From: Bactrocera neohumeralis
Lineage: Eukaryota > Arthropoda > Insecta > Diptera > Tephritidae
DNA length: 64,000 bases
Direction: 5' to 3'
Assembly: GCF_024586455.1 (NCBI RefSeq)
Contig: NC_065921.1
Coordinates: 78,320,720-78,384,719 of the forward strand
The position numbers and the translations under genes were made by a program. Under the pieces are notes generated by a model. That model was not told where the DNA came from. It made no database searches and worked only from the letters and a program-made list of their open reading frames with translations. Shown here one piece after another: positions 47,223 through 58,859 of this stretch (positions within the stretch are counted from its first letter, which is position 1; every line of letters begins with the position of its first letter).

Positions 47223-49782
47223 ATGTTTGCTAAAAAGTTAACGAAATTCGAGCGAGAGGCCTTGAGGGCGCAACGACGCGAGACGCAATTGATAACAGCG
47301 CGGGCGAGAGCGGATAAAAGTAATTTGATTCAAGATGTAATATTATTTAATTTAAAAGTTTAGTTTGTTAGGTTTAGTTGAAGAGATAAGAGTATTTCAC
47401 TGGAGTGGAAGCTTAATAAGCTTACATAAATTTGAAATTATAGGATTGTGATTATTAATTAAAGAGAAATTTACAAAAAAATGTAATGAACAGTAAAGGT
47501 GAAAGTGAAAGATAAAGCTCCATCATATTGAAAGCTCTTAAGTGTTGAATGAAAGCTCCGTAGAAGTAAAACTTTATAAACACACAACTAATTTCAGCGT
47601 GCGAATAAACACATTTCTTCTATCCAACAAATTAAAAGCTCTTAAGTTTCTAATGAAAGCTCCTCAGACAAAAATGAAAATTATAGTAAAACTAATTTCA
47701 GCGTTTAAATAAAACCATCGCATCCATAACTGAAAAGTAAAATTTTATGCTCAATACCTATCTGAACACGAATTGAAAATATAAACTTATACTTAACCGT
47801 TTTTAATCATATTTATAAAAATCAAAAGCTCTTTTCTTTAAAACAAAAAATCTGAAGGATTAAATTGTGTATCTATGTATAATAAAACACAATCCAATTC
47901 AAAAATAATTAACAATCAGGGAATTCGAAAAAAGCTTTAGCAATAGTGAAAGCTCTTAAATGTCAAATGAAAGCTGCTTAGAAAAAAACTACATAAATGC
48001 ACAACTAATAATGAATATGAATGTACATAATCATCGCATTCATAAATCAAAAGTGAGATTTCATAAACTTAAACTTCACCGTTGTGAAATTTTATTTATA
48101 AAATTTAAAAGCTTTTTTCTTTAAAACAAAAATTCTTGAGTATTAAATTTTGGATTTATAATAAAATGCAACCCATTTGAAAAATTTAATTACCATTCAA
48201 GGAATTTCAAAAAAACATATAGCATAATGAAAGCTCTTAGGGTCAAATGAAAGCTCTTTAGAAGAAAAATTATAAAAAACACACATCTCAGCGTTTAAGT
48301 AAAGCCATCGCATCTATTCAACAAATTGAAAGCTCTTAAGTGTCACATGAAAGCTCCTTAGAAGAAAAACTCTAAAAATACACAACTAATTTCACAATTT
48401 TACTCATGGCAAATTCATTCATGACATTAATAACTAAACGTGGTTCTATGCTCGATAGCGATCTCTATCCGTTATTTTTAATTAAAATTACAAAAGCTCA
48501 AAAGCTTTTTTTTTTAGAAAAAAAACGTGAATCTATTGTATTTTTCTTAAAAGAAAAACAATTAATACTAAGTAATCTTGAATTTTTCCTGTTTCGGTAC
48601 AACTTTTTGGAATTAAAAAACGTAAAAGCTTTCGAAAACGACCGCTAAATTCAATACAGTAGAAACGAAACTCTATTCAGCTTTGAGGACATAATGAGAA
48701 ATGATTAATGAAAGCTTTTAAGCTCACTCAGAAAGCATACTTTAGTTCACCTGCCTTCAAATTCAACGAAAATTATTCAAGCTCGAAGTAGTAACAAAAG
48801 CAAAAGCTCATTTATGCTCAAAATATTGCAATATATAAATTTATAAATCTCTGTTCCCTCCTTCTCTTCCCACTAGGCTTTATTTATGTGGTGAATCCGC
48901 CAGAAATTCCACGTGTTGCCTTCGGATCTTGCATGGAGCGTATTACGTTGCCTATATCGGGACCAGGTCTCTCGTCATTCATGCGCAAAATACAAGGTGA
49001 AGTGCGTGATTTTCCCGGTCCATTCGAGTATGTGCACAGCAAGGAGGCTTTAGATAAGAAAGTGAGTTGACTATTGTCTAATTCCTTTCTGAAATCATTT
49101 TTCCTTCTTTAGTATCCATCTGCGTATGGTTATTCATCGTTTGCTAGTAAATTGCCGCGCCTACCGCCCACTGATATATCACGCTTTCCCCCAATTGGCG
49201 CTTATAATGTCGAACCGAAGAAGAAAATCAAACAAGCCGCACGCCCATTCAATATTGGCACGAAACGTGTTCAAGTAAAGAAACTCGTAACACCATGGTG
49301 AGTTAAAATGATACCGTTACTTTTAATGTTGTATTATAAAATACATTTCCTTTATTGGTTTCTGCAGTCCAGCCGATTATGCGGCCGACCAACCTCGAGC
49401 CAGTCTCAACATATGCTCCGCTTTCGGTTCGCGACGCATAATTTGGCCAGCTGTTGCCGTTATTTGCACACCCGTGAATATCGCAAAATGTTCCAAGTGC
49501 AATAAAACTCCGGTCGGCGATTATTTCCATCAATTCCAATTGAATTTGGATATGTGTCGTCGCTGCATGAACAAACAGTTGAAAATGTTGAAGCGCTGCT
49601 CCACCGATCTCTTCTATCGTGCACGCATGCGCACCGAATTGAGTCTATATCGCCCGGTAAGGTACTGTGACTTCTTTCACGATCATCAGGGTACGACAGC
49701 GGCCATACAACATATGCCCACATCGACATTGCGGTATAAAATCAAAACGGAGAATTATATTTACATGTTTAAGAAGCGCTGA
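47223..49782 (+). CDS. Pitchfork/SHIPPO-like protein with C-terminal zinc ribbon, triplet gene 1
   Basis: Four exons splice cleanly: 47223-47319, 48877-49061, 49113-49297 and 49368-49782 (phases 1, 0, 2), 293 codons. The first exon is a basic helix ('KLTKFEREALRAQRRE'). Exon 2 has 'PRVAFGSCMER', resembling the 'FGT/S..ER' opening of pitchfork/SHIPPO ciliary proteins. Exon 3 has 'SRFPPIGAYNV', a PG-rich repeat-like motif, and 'RPFNIGTKRV'. Exon 4 has 'SAFGSRRIIWPA' and then C-x2-C-x18-C-x2-C ('CSKCNKTPVGDYFHQF' ... 'CRRCMNK'), likely zinc-binding. A function as a ciliary or sperm-tail microtubule protein is inference; the family call is moderate. The large first intron (1.56 kb) carries GAAAGCTC repeats. 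AATAAA lies near 49908. Confidence 0.75.
47480..48400. repeat. GAAAGCTC degenerate tandem repeat in intron 1 of triplet gene 1
   Basis: The unit 'gaaagctcttaagtgtc..atgaaagctccttagaagaaaaact' followed by 'aaa.acacaactaatttcagc' and 'aaagccatcgcatc.at.caac' recurs about five times with a period near 180-200 bp. Confidence 0.8.
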
Positions 49783-49964
49783 TACGTGGCGTCACGAAAT
49801 GTAACTCTGTGCTACATACATATGTATAGAGATAAATCGTAATCTTTTATAAAGAATTTAAGAAAGCTCTGTATAGCAATAAAAGCATTTTAGTGCTTTA
49901 TAAATGCAATAAATAAATATTTTTTTTAAACTAAAACTAAAATGTTTCAGAAAAAGTTAGCGGA

Positions 49965-51150
49965 AGCTTTGAACAGTGAAAGCTCTTCCAAAGAGCTTTT
50001 GCATAATAAGGTTATCAAACTTTGTTATGAACAAATTTCTTCTGAAAGCACAAAATTAAGCGCTGAAGATCAGGTTTTACAAGGTAAGAATTTTTAAGAA
50101 AAATGGTAGCGAAAGCTTGGAAAAATTAAAGCTCTTCCAAACAACTCTTGAACACTAATGTTATCACACTTTGCTGCGAATAATTTTCAAGTCAGCATGT
50201 ACCAACTGAAAGCACGAAAGGACCGAAAGCTCAAGAAGTCATTATTGATTGCTAGAAATTCATTTTTACGACCTCAGCGAGGCATATAAACTTGTAAATA
50301 TTGGACGATACACTCCAATATGCATAAAGTAGCTCAAATGACCAAAAGTTATGAAAGCTTTAGAGCTTTCGAATACTAGGGTTATGAAACTCACTTTCAG
50401 CTTAAAAGTATTTCAAACTTTAAGCACAAGGCGAGCTAAAGCTCAGTCTCCAAAATTAAGTGCTGAAGATTAAAGATGAAAGCTCTTCGAAAGATTTTTT
50501 TAATTCTGAGGGTATCAAACTTAGTTGAGAATAATTTTGCTTGCAATAGTATTTCCAACCGAAAGCACAAAGCCTCAGAAAGGCACATAAATATGATCAA
50601 AAATCATGAAAGCTCTTCCATAGAGCGCTTAAATACTTATGCATATTAACGTTTATGAGAACTAATTTCTTTTTAGGAATATTTCCAACCGAAAGCACAA
50701 AATCTGTAAAAGCTCAGGTACTAAAAATTAAGCACTGAAGATCAAAGAAAGATGAAAGCTCTAACAAAGATATTTTGTATACTAGGGTTGTCAAACTTTG
50801 TGGTGAACAAATTTCATCTCAGGAGTATTTTCAACTGAAAGCTCTACGGGTCATTATTGATTTTATCTTTTACGACCTCAGCAAGGCATATAAACTCAGA
50901 AATTTTGGACGATACAAACCGATTTGATCTAAGTAACTCATATGACCTAAAAGAGAGCATTAAAGCTCTAAAATAGTGAAAGTTAGCTACGAGAATGTTC
51001 TTAAATAAAATGTGCTTTATGGGGCTTCTTATATTAAGCATATATTATTCAATATCAAGATAGGTTCTGTAAGTACAAAAAAGAATAAAGCTTTAAAGCT
51101 CACCAAAATAGCCTTATTGAACTTAAAATGAAAAGCTTTTAAAAATTTTA
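49965..51150. repeat. Degenerate tandem array between triplet genes 1 and 2
   Basis: Units of about 150-200 bp carry 'gatgaaagctcttccaaagag', 'tactagggttatcaaactttg', 'gaacaaatttct', 'agtatttccaaccgaaagcac' and 'aaaattaagcgctgaagatc'. About six units can be followed. Non-coding. Confidence 0.8.
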
Positions 51151-51431
51151 GAGAATTACTGTAAACACATGAAGGATATGTAACTTGCGGCTTCCTGCGA
51201 TCTGAGATCACCATTTCTTATTTTAAAAGATATCTTAAATCTGGCATCTCCCATCAAATCAAACATCCGTTATGTGTCAATATTCAAAATTAATTTAGAA
51301 TTGTGTTTTCTTTTGTTTGGCTTAAAAGAAAATTGTACGAATTTTTTTTCCAATTTCTGGCCTTACAAATTTCGCACATTTTTGGATCAGATATTTCTCT
51401 CAAAACATTAGAGTGACTTTATAAACTTTCA

Positions 51432-52460
51432 ATGTTTTCGGCGGAAGCAGCACTAGAACTAGAAAACAAAATAAATGGTAAAAACTCTCTTTTCCAACCT
51501 AACCTAAATGTTAACTAATAATTTTAATAATCATTAGAATTTCCTTATGTCGTTGCTGAGTTTAAAAAGCCCGAAATCGCTTTCGGCTCCGGCACGGAAC
51601 GCTTCACACGCAAGTCGACACGCGATAAAAGAAGAAGAGCAAGAGTGAAGTTCATCATAAGGGAACAACTTGAGACACCAACTTATAAATATGGCCTGTT
51701 GCACAATGTAATGTATATATATCTTAGATAACGGTAAAAGTTTATACGATTTGTAAATTTGCGCAATTTAGTATCCCTCAAATCGTGGCTATACCGCTAT
51801 GGCTAATCGTTCGCCGCGTTTCAAGTTACCACCTGAATCAAAATATCCCGCACCGAATGCCTACGTTTATGAGAGACCCCAAACAGCTGCAAAAATGAGC
51901 TATCCATTTAATACCAGCGATGCTAGATCTAGGCTGCCATCGGGCAAACCCATCGGACCATCGTAATAGTCGGATGATTTGCTGGTGTACTAAATATAAA
52001 ATACTTTTTTTAACGTTTTCCTCACAGACCTTGCGATTACTATCTGTATCGACGACGCATGCAGCCAGTCGAGATGGGTTTCGGTAAGCAGCGTTACGTA
52101 ATACCAGGCTACGCCGTCTTCTGTGGCAATGAAAACAAGTCGCGGTGTTTTAAATGCCAAACTCAGCCAGTCGGCGATTACTATCACAATTTCGACGTGC
52201 ACTTGGACCTTTGTCGGCCGTGTATGAATGCCGAACTAGCAGAGTTGAATAATTGTAAGTATAATCGTTTGAAGCGTTCGAGCCGGCTGCGTGAGTTGGG
52301 TAAATTCAAGCCGGCGCGTTGGTGCCATTTCTACCACAAACACTATTACGGCAACTTAGCGGTGAACAAGTTTCCACTCACCACTTTGCGCTTGAAAAAT
52401 CGGGTGGAAAACTACTTGCAGTCATACGACAAGCTGTTGAAGTGGTATGTGCAATATTAA
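51432..52460 (+). CDS. Pitchfork/SHIPPO-like protein with C-terminal zinc ribbon, triplet gene 2
   Basis: Exons 51432-51477, 51538-51707, 51772-51962 and 52028-52460 have the same phases (1, 0, 2) as gene 1; 279 codons. Exon 1 is short (15 codons). Exon 2 has 'FPYVVAEFKKPEIAFGSGTER' with the block 'IAFGSGTER' corresponding to 'VAFGSCMER' of gene 1. Exon 3 has 'KYPAPNAYVYERP' and 'YPFNTSDAR'. Exon 4 has 'MGFGKQRYVIPGYAVFC' and the ribbon 'CFKCQTQPVGDYYHNF' ... 'CRPCMNAE', again C-x2-C-x18-C-x2-C, then 'RWCHFYHKHYYG'. All introns are 60-65 bases, usual for flies. It lies 1.65 kb after gene 1. Confidence 0.78.
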
Positions 52461-52739
52461 AGATCGGCCACAGCTCGAGGCATAAAGTTCAAAGAGGCGG
52501 CGAAAATTAAAAAAAAATTTAAAATTAAAAAAAGAAAAGAAAATATATATAAAACACAAAATTGAAAGAAAAAATATTAAAATTTACAAAACAATACATA
52601 TAAAAAAATTATAAAAACTAGTTCAAAATTAAAAAAAAAAGTATTAAACTGTGTCCTTGAAGATCTTAAATGTAAACTCACACTGTACTCAATGAAAGTA
52701 AAAATTTATTGCGAACCAATAAAATTGCTTCAATTTTTA

Positions 52740-53540
52740 TCACATGACAGTTTTATGGGATCATCAGCAATCGTCTAAGATGACCAAGTCGGGAACTGAA
52801 GCTCGAACCTCCGAAATACGAAATAAATCGTCAAATATTGAAAAAACTCACTGAGACCATTTACAGTCCTCTAAGACGACGAAGTCCGAAACTGGGTAGT
52901 ATCTGATTGACACAAAGCTTTAGGATGAATATGCTTGAACCTCCGTAACACGAAATAAACTTCTAAGATTTGAAAAAAAAAACTTTGTGAGACCATTGAA
53001 TATCTTCTAAGAGGACTAAGTCCGAAACTGAGTAGCATCTAGTTAACTGAAAGCGTCAGAGCTTAGATGTTTGAATCTCCGAAATACGAAATAATCCTTC
53101 AAATATTGAAAAGACTCGCTAAGACATTATAAATCGTCTAAAACTACTTAGTCCGAAACTGAATAGTACCTAGTTGACTGAAAACATTAGAGCCTAGGTG
53201 CTTGAACCTTCAAATATTGAAAGAAATCTCTGAGACCATCACAAAACTTCTACGTCGACCAAGTCCGAAACTGGGTAGCTCCTAGTTGACTGAAACCGTT
53301 GAGCCTAGATGTTTGAACCTCCGAAAAAAAAGTCTCTGTGACCAACATAAATCTGCTAAGACGACTATGTCCGTGTGATACCTGGTTGGCTGAAAGCGTT
53401 AGAGCTAGGATGCTTGAACCTCTAAAACATGAAAAAAAATATCTGAGTTCACCACACATCTTCTAAGACAAAAAAGTCCGAAGCTGGGGTAATACCTGGT
53501 TGAGTGAAAGCGTTACAGTCCCGCAAAACCAGGAATATAA
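52740..53540. repeat. About 125-bp tandem repeat downstream of triplet gene 2
   Basis: About six or seven units share 'gaacctccgaaatacgaaata', 'tcaaatattgaaa', 'actc.ctgagacca', 'tcttctaagacgac.aagtcc', 'gaaactgggtag.acctagtt' and 'gactgaaagcgttagagc'. Identity decays toward 53540. No coding signal. Confidence 0.85.
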
Positions 53541-54273
53541 AGAAGGAATTACTGAGAGGACTTCGACAAACAAAATATTTATCATAGCCATTCGTCTAGT
53601 CCCATGAAGTAATGCTTAGTCCAGTGGTCCCATCGGAGACACATGCGATAGAAGTAGGTTAGGTTTAGCGGATTAAAATCCCACACTCTGGCTTTCGATG
53701 TTTCCTCATACTAAAAAAAGCCATTCGCATTGATGTTAGTGGCAAGAAAAACTCCTTCATATAGAAAAAACCTTTCGATCGCGCTAGTACGGTAATTGTT
53801 TTGAGTTCGCTGAACTTGTGTTATACCCAGCTGCCGAATGGGTACCCCAAGAGTACAAAGAAACAATCACATGCCCTCAACGCAGTCTCAACAAAATGAA
53901 GAGTTCTTGCTTACAAGCTTATCAATTTTAAAATTTCCTGCGAATCCGACATGACCTCATCAAGAAATAGCTAGACAACAATGAACGTAGAGCTTTAACT
54001 GCTTCGAAAATACTTATGTCAAAGCAAAAAAATATCATTAACAAGGTTCTTGAACATCGTAGTTGCATTGAACTTTTTTCACATATTTTTTTGAAGTTTC
54101 TCGAAAATAGAAATCAAAAAATGCCTCAGTACAAATTTCTTTTTTGGCTCGGACAGTCATTAGAGAATAGTTGTGTTTCATTTCGCTCTTAGCCGCGGCG
54201 TTTTTATACAACTTTTGTTAATATTTTTTTTTTATATTTTTTTTTATAAAAAAAATTGTTTGTGGCCAACAAA
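53541..54273. other. Intergenic between triplet genes 2 and 3, nothing recognised
   Basis: Balanced to AT-rich sequence without ORF of note; it should contain the promoter of gene 3. Confidence 0.5.
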
Positions 54274-55577
54274 ATGTATGATACTAAAGGTAGTATTTCG
54301 TATTATACTAAATCGTCATGCTTTCACATTTAAATGTTTTAAATTTGTTGCAGAAAACTTTGAGTACGTTGTTGAACTACCTAAAATACCAGATGTTGCC
54401 TTTGGCACTACAAAAGAGCGAAGGGATACGCTCTGGCCCTACGAGCCGAGAGGAAGCGTTACATCTCATTGGTCACTTCTGTCTTTTAGCAGTTTAAACA
54501 AAGAGGTGATGATGATGATTCCAAGAATATTGATATATACATTTAAAAAGTGAGCAACGAAGTTAATTTGAAGGAGTCGACCTATAAATATGTCGATTTC
54601 GAATCGGGTTGGAAGAGGTCAGAATAATGTACATCCTGAACTCTCCCCAACAACTCTTGAACCTGCCGAACTTTCTGAGTAGACAGAAATGTTAGATGAT
54701 CGTATAAAAAATACGAGTCCGACTGTCGTGGGAAAACTTCGTCGCTCGCTTTGGTAACTTCAATGAATTCAGAAAAATAAAGTTAATTCTTTTCACAGTG
54801 TCCCTCAAAGTTAGGCTGTTCGCCGCTTGTCAGTCAAACCCCTCGTTTTTCCACACTTAGGGAGGACGATAGGCCGGCTGTTGGCCAATACCTCACAGAA
54901 GGTGGCAAACCCATAAAGCAGTGTAAAAAACCCTTTAATGTTGGAGCTGCTTTAAGGAAAGAGCCAACATTTCTGACACCTGCGTAAGTATCGTTACTCA
55001 TTACTACACATTTTTCGAACTCTTACAGACTAGAATAATACCACTAGCAATCAAACACTCTCCCTTGTTCTCTAACATTATCTAACCATATTCGGTCCTT
55101 TTTCTAACGCATGTCTGCAACGCTTTATCTCGCTCATCCAGCCCAACCACTTATCCATATCACATAAAAGTACCTGATCGTCTCAAGTATTGTCTCGCTT
55201 TCGGCACACGTCGTGTAATTTGGCCAGCAACTCCGATTTTTTGCAGCGCCAGAAACTATATGAAATGCTTTCGTTGTCAGGAACAACCCGAAGGTGATTA
55301 CTATCACAACTTCAAGTCGCAATTAGATATTTGTAGACGCTGTTTGAATAAGGAAGTGAAGGAGTTGCGTCACTGCAAGACCGATGACTACAAGCGCAAG
55401 CTGACGTTAAGAGAGTGGAGTGAGTTCAAGCTGGTGCGGCATTGCAGCTTCTATCATTTGCATAAGAGCGGCAATATGAAGTCAACGCTAATGACAAAAA
55501 GCGATTTGCGTAAGAAAATCAATATAGAGAACTATTTATATCAATATTATCCGGTGTGGGATAAGCGATATGTGTGA
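54274..55577 (+). CDS. Pitchfork/SHIPPO-like protein with zinc ribbon, triplet gene 3 (exon 2 irregular)
   Basis: The likely first exon is tiny (54274-54289, 'MYDTK', phase 1, donor G|GTAGTA). Exon 2 begins at 54354 ('NFEYVVELPKIPDVAFGTTKER'; core 'VAFGTTKER'). Exon 3 is 54799-54983 (185 bases, as in gene 1; 'RPAVGQYLTEGGKP', 'KPFNVGAAL'). Exon 4 is 55142-55577 ('LAFGTRRVIWPA', ribbon 'CFRCQEQPEGDYYHNF' ... 'CRRCLNKE'). Exon 2 has a problem. Its frame meets TGA at 54551, while the piece matching 'TPTYKY' of gene 2 ('STYKYVDF', about 54576-54600) is in another frame, and no clean phase-0 donor follows. Either an extra short intron or a frameshift is present, so the gene may be partly broken. 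Exons 3 and 4 are intact. Confidence 0.65.
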
Positions 55578-55909
55578 GATTGTTGGCTGTTGATGTGAGA
55601 AGAACGCGAGCGTCAATAGAACACTCGCTTACTTTTGGAATATTTTCGTATGTATGTATGTGTTAAGGTCTGAAAAGTTTGGTATGCCATAAATTACAAA
55701 ATTAAAAAAACATTAAGAAAACCAAAAATATACAAGAAAAGAAATAAATTACAACAATGTAATATACTTTTAAATAGTTGTTTTCACTGAGTGTCGTTTT
55801 AGAAATATTTCGGAGGAGTTTCATGGGAGTTGCCACCAATTGGAGATTCCAAGTGTGAACAGGTCCTTCTTTACATCTCCTTTCCAACATGCTGATTTCA
55901 AGATAGACG
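55578..55909. other. 3' flank of triplet gene 3
   Basis: The probable 3' UTR has 'agaaataaatt' near 55738 as possible poly(A) signal. Nothing else recognised. Confidence 0.5.
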
Positions 55910-56115
55910 AAATTACGATTACGCAGTTATGACTGTCAACAGTAACGCGGGAGCCAAGCCGGGAGTGCCGTGACTGTTTTTTTGATAATTAGAGGTATTT
56001 TGTCTCGCCCTCGTTTACAACCAGATCCATTTGTTTTGCTTCCAGCCTGAAAGAAAGAATGGGCTTTGAACGCATCAACGCCCTCTTCAGGTGTCGAATA
56101 ACGCTGACCTCTAAA
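55910..56115 (-). mobile_element. RTE-like LINE reverse transcriptase fragment
   Basis: On the minus strand one reads 'RLEAKQMDLVVNEGETKYL' and, after one stop, 'SRHSRLGSRVTVDSHN'. This order (A..MGL.VNE.KTKY then R.GS.VTVDSYNFE) is typical of RTE-type LINE RTs in insects. It is only about 70 codons and decayed. Confidence 0.6.
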
Positions 56116-56938
56116 TTAATTTTTTCGTACGGGAACAGAAAGCAGTCATGCGGTACCACTTCTTGACTTTAAGGTCGATGACTCAATCGTTGTTTATGTG
56201 AGCTCATAAATTCAGTTGTTAAAGTCGATGTGTGAGAGCTCGCATTGATCCGTTTTCGACGGTTGATTGTCCAAACTCCGAAATATAAAAGCCAAACAAC
56301 GTGTCAGTCCTCTTTTAGAGCTCAGATTGTACCGCTATCAAGAGAAGAGTAGCTATTTCCGTCAAAATTATAGATTGTGAAACTATATCTTTTTCCTGAC
56401 CACGTTCACCTGGATCAGATCCTTTTTCTTATTTCTCCTTTGATCAACTATAAGAGATGTTAGATAACAATGTCGACCACAAAGTTAGTTGAAGTCTTCA
56501 TACTCATCAATGGGTCAAGACTTTTTCATGTAATTATAATCGCAAAACTTACTCAAAGATTTCACTACATGGATTAGTTTCGACATACCTACCATGAATG
56601 TCTCTGGCGAAACATTTTTTGGCATTCGCATCCTTTGGAAAATGTGTCAAACACATTGGAAGAATTAATTTCATAAAGATCTATTAGAATCAGTAATAGG
56701 TGTCATGACTTCGTGCAAGAGCTAGCTAGCTGCAAAGCCACCAAGTTCTTTGGCCTCACTGTCGCCGAAGAGATTTATAAGAGTTAGAAGAAACATGGAG
56801 TCCCAAGTTGAACCTGGATACTTATATACTACTTGACGTGAATCTTTCTTATCAATGTATGTAACAGGTCTATTGGTCGCCGGCCTGACCTGCCGGATCA
56901 TTAGTTTGTGAATTATATCATTTTGAGTGAAGCCACTT
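56116..56938. other. Unassigned sequence between transposon relics
   Basis: Balanced composition and no long ORF. Probably decayed transposon DNA, but I cannot name a family. Confidence 0.4.
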
Positions 56939-56954
56939 TTGTTATTTTGGAAAA

Positions 56955-57790
56955 AATGGATAAAAAGGAATATTGCTTTTTGATGGGAAAAAATACAGCT
57001 GAAGCAAAAACTTAGCTTGATGACGAGTTTCTGGTCACTGCCATAGGAAAATCAACCATCAAGGATTGGTATGCAAAGTTAAGACGTATTAAATGATCAT
57101 TGAAGACGGTGAATGCAGTGGACGCCCAAAAGAGGTTGTTACCGAGGAAAACATGAAAACAGTCCACAAAATAATTTTGGGTGAACGTAAAGTGAAGTGA
57201 GATAGCAGGCACTCTAAAGATATTAACTGTACGTGTGCATTGAACCATTCACGAATATTTGGGAATGAGAAAGCTCTGTACAAAGTGGATGCCACGCGAG
57301 CTCACCTTTGATCTAATACAACGACGAGTTGATGATTCGGAGCAGTGTCTGGAGATGTTCAAGCGTAATAAACCCGAGTTTTTGCATCGGTATATAACAA
57401 TGGATGAAACATGGTTTCACCATTTCATTCCGAAGACAATCGACAGTCATCCGAATAGACTACATAAGATGAACCCGCTAAAACGCTAAACTCGTCTGTT
57501 TTTGGGCTGCGCATGGGATAGTTTTTATCGACTACCTAGAAACAGGAAGGACCATCAACATTGACTATTACATAGCGTTATTGGACTGTTTGCAGGATGA
57601 AATCGCCAAAAAAAAATGGCCGCAGTATAGAAAAAGAGAGAAGTGTTTCTCCAGAAAATGCACCGTGTCACAAGTCAGGGAAAACGATGGCAAAGATCAA
57701 TGAATTGGATTACTTCCACATTCAACGAATACTCCAAATCTGGTCCCCTGCGACTATGATTACTATATGATCTTTAACTTTGTGCTTTTA
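56955..57790 (+). mobile_element. Decayed mariner transposase
   Basis: Starts with 'MDKKEYCFLMGKNTAEAK' (ATG at 56955). Later come 'GECSGRPKEVVTEENMK' (about 57110-57160), 'KLCTKWMPRELTFDLIQRR' (57270-57325), 'EMFKRNKPEFLHRYITMDETW' (around 57352-57414) and 'ENAPCHKSGKTMAKINELDY'. These are mariner landmarks in the right order. The first catalytic Asp is present in 'MDETW'; in the third motif the usual Asp is Glu ('ENAPCH'). Several frameshifts and stops interrupt it. I could not find clear terminal inverted repeats. Confidence 0.88.
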
Positions 57791-58859
57791 TTCATCAAGC
57801 TTTGTTTCAACCTTTAAACAGTTGACGGTACTTCATCACTTGGTACGCTGAAGTTCGAACTTTTTCTAATGTTCGTCTTTGAATTAAGTCGTCTCAAAAG
57901 GCGGCGAAATACAGTAAAAATACAAAAGTCAAAAATTGACGATTTTTGCCGAGTGCCGACTGTTTTAAGATATTTTTGGTTCGGCATCCTCTTTCTTGGG
58001 TAATAATATCGCTAAATAAATATGCTTTATTTTAATAAAATATCTAAGGTTCTTCAGCTATGCTTTCCAACTTCTGGCAGAAGTTCAACGAAGCAAGAAC
58101 AACACCAGAAAACAGTGCGTGTTATCACTTTCGCTTACCAACCACAAACACAAAATATTAATCTCCGTGGCCAGTAGGCAGCTGTCTAAGAGAAGAGAGT
58201 CCGCGCTACGTAGCAGATTTAGAAGCCGACTCCTTCAGCTATTGTCAGCGGTCTGCGGGCACTGTGTGCAAAGTGCGCATTTTTCCAAACGGTTGATGCA
58301 GCTTATATGCAATTGCAGTAACAAAAACAAAAAAGAGCACTGCCAACTCCAAGAACGAGTTGAGAAGCTGAGCTCTGCTGCCCGCGCTTGAAGGTGTCAA
58401 CCGAAAAAATGCCCACTGAAGTGAACTGCACGTAGCTGTATAATAAATTCATGATGTTGGGCAATTTATCCACTTCACAGCAAGTCGCTATCGTCAGCAG
58501 AAGAGAAGCTAGTGGCCGGAAGAAGTTGAAGCGCATGAAGCGCTGGATGTGCATATGTGTGTGTATTTCGGTGTATGCGGGTGGTAGCAGTGCAGAAATT
58601 GGTTGCAGCGCAGAAATTGGCTGCAGTCAGCAGCGTAAGACAGGCAAGTTGCTAACAATTAAGCTGACCAAGCGTATGGACTGTTGCTCGCTGGTTGGCG
58701 ATACAGTTGCTGCAGCTTGAATTTGCATTTTCGCTGAGCTTAGTTGCTTCCGGTGCGGTGTGCGCTTGTTGTGTGCGTGGCGTAGTGTCCGTCTTAGCGA
58801 ACTATGTAAGTTATGCAGCATATAGAACTGGTAGTTTTAATGGTGGGTGGAAATAAGCT
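57791..58859. other. Intergenic with balanced composition, no confident gene
   Basis: ORFs at 58119-58391 and 58451-58720 have no recognisable domain or exon context. A doubled 18-bp unit 'gcagaaattgg.tgcagc' occurs at 58589-58626. Left uncalled. Confidence 0.4.

Noticed and set aside
58119..58720. Two ORFs (90 and 89 codons) in a balanced-composition region
   Set aside because: No domains, no splice structure, and overlapping ORFs on the other strand; a chance opening in GC-richer DNA is more likely.
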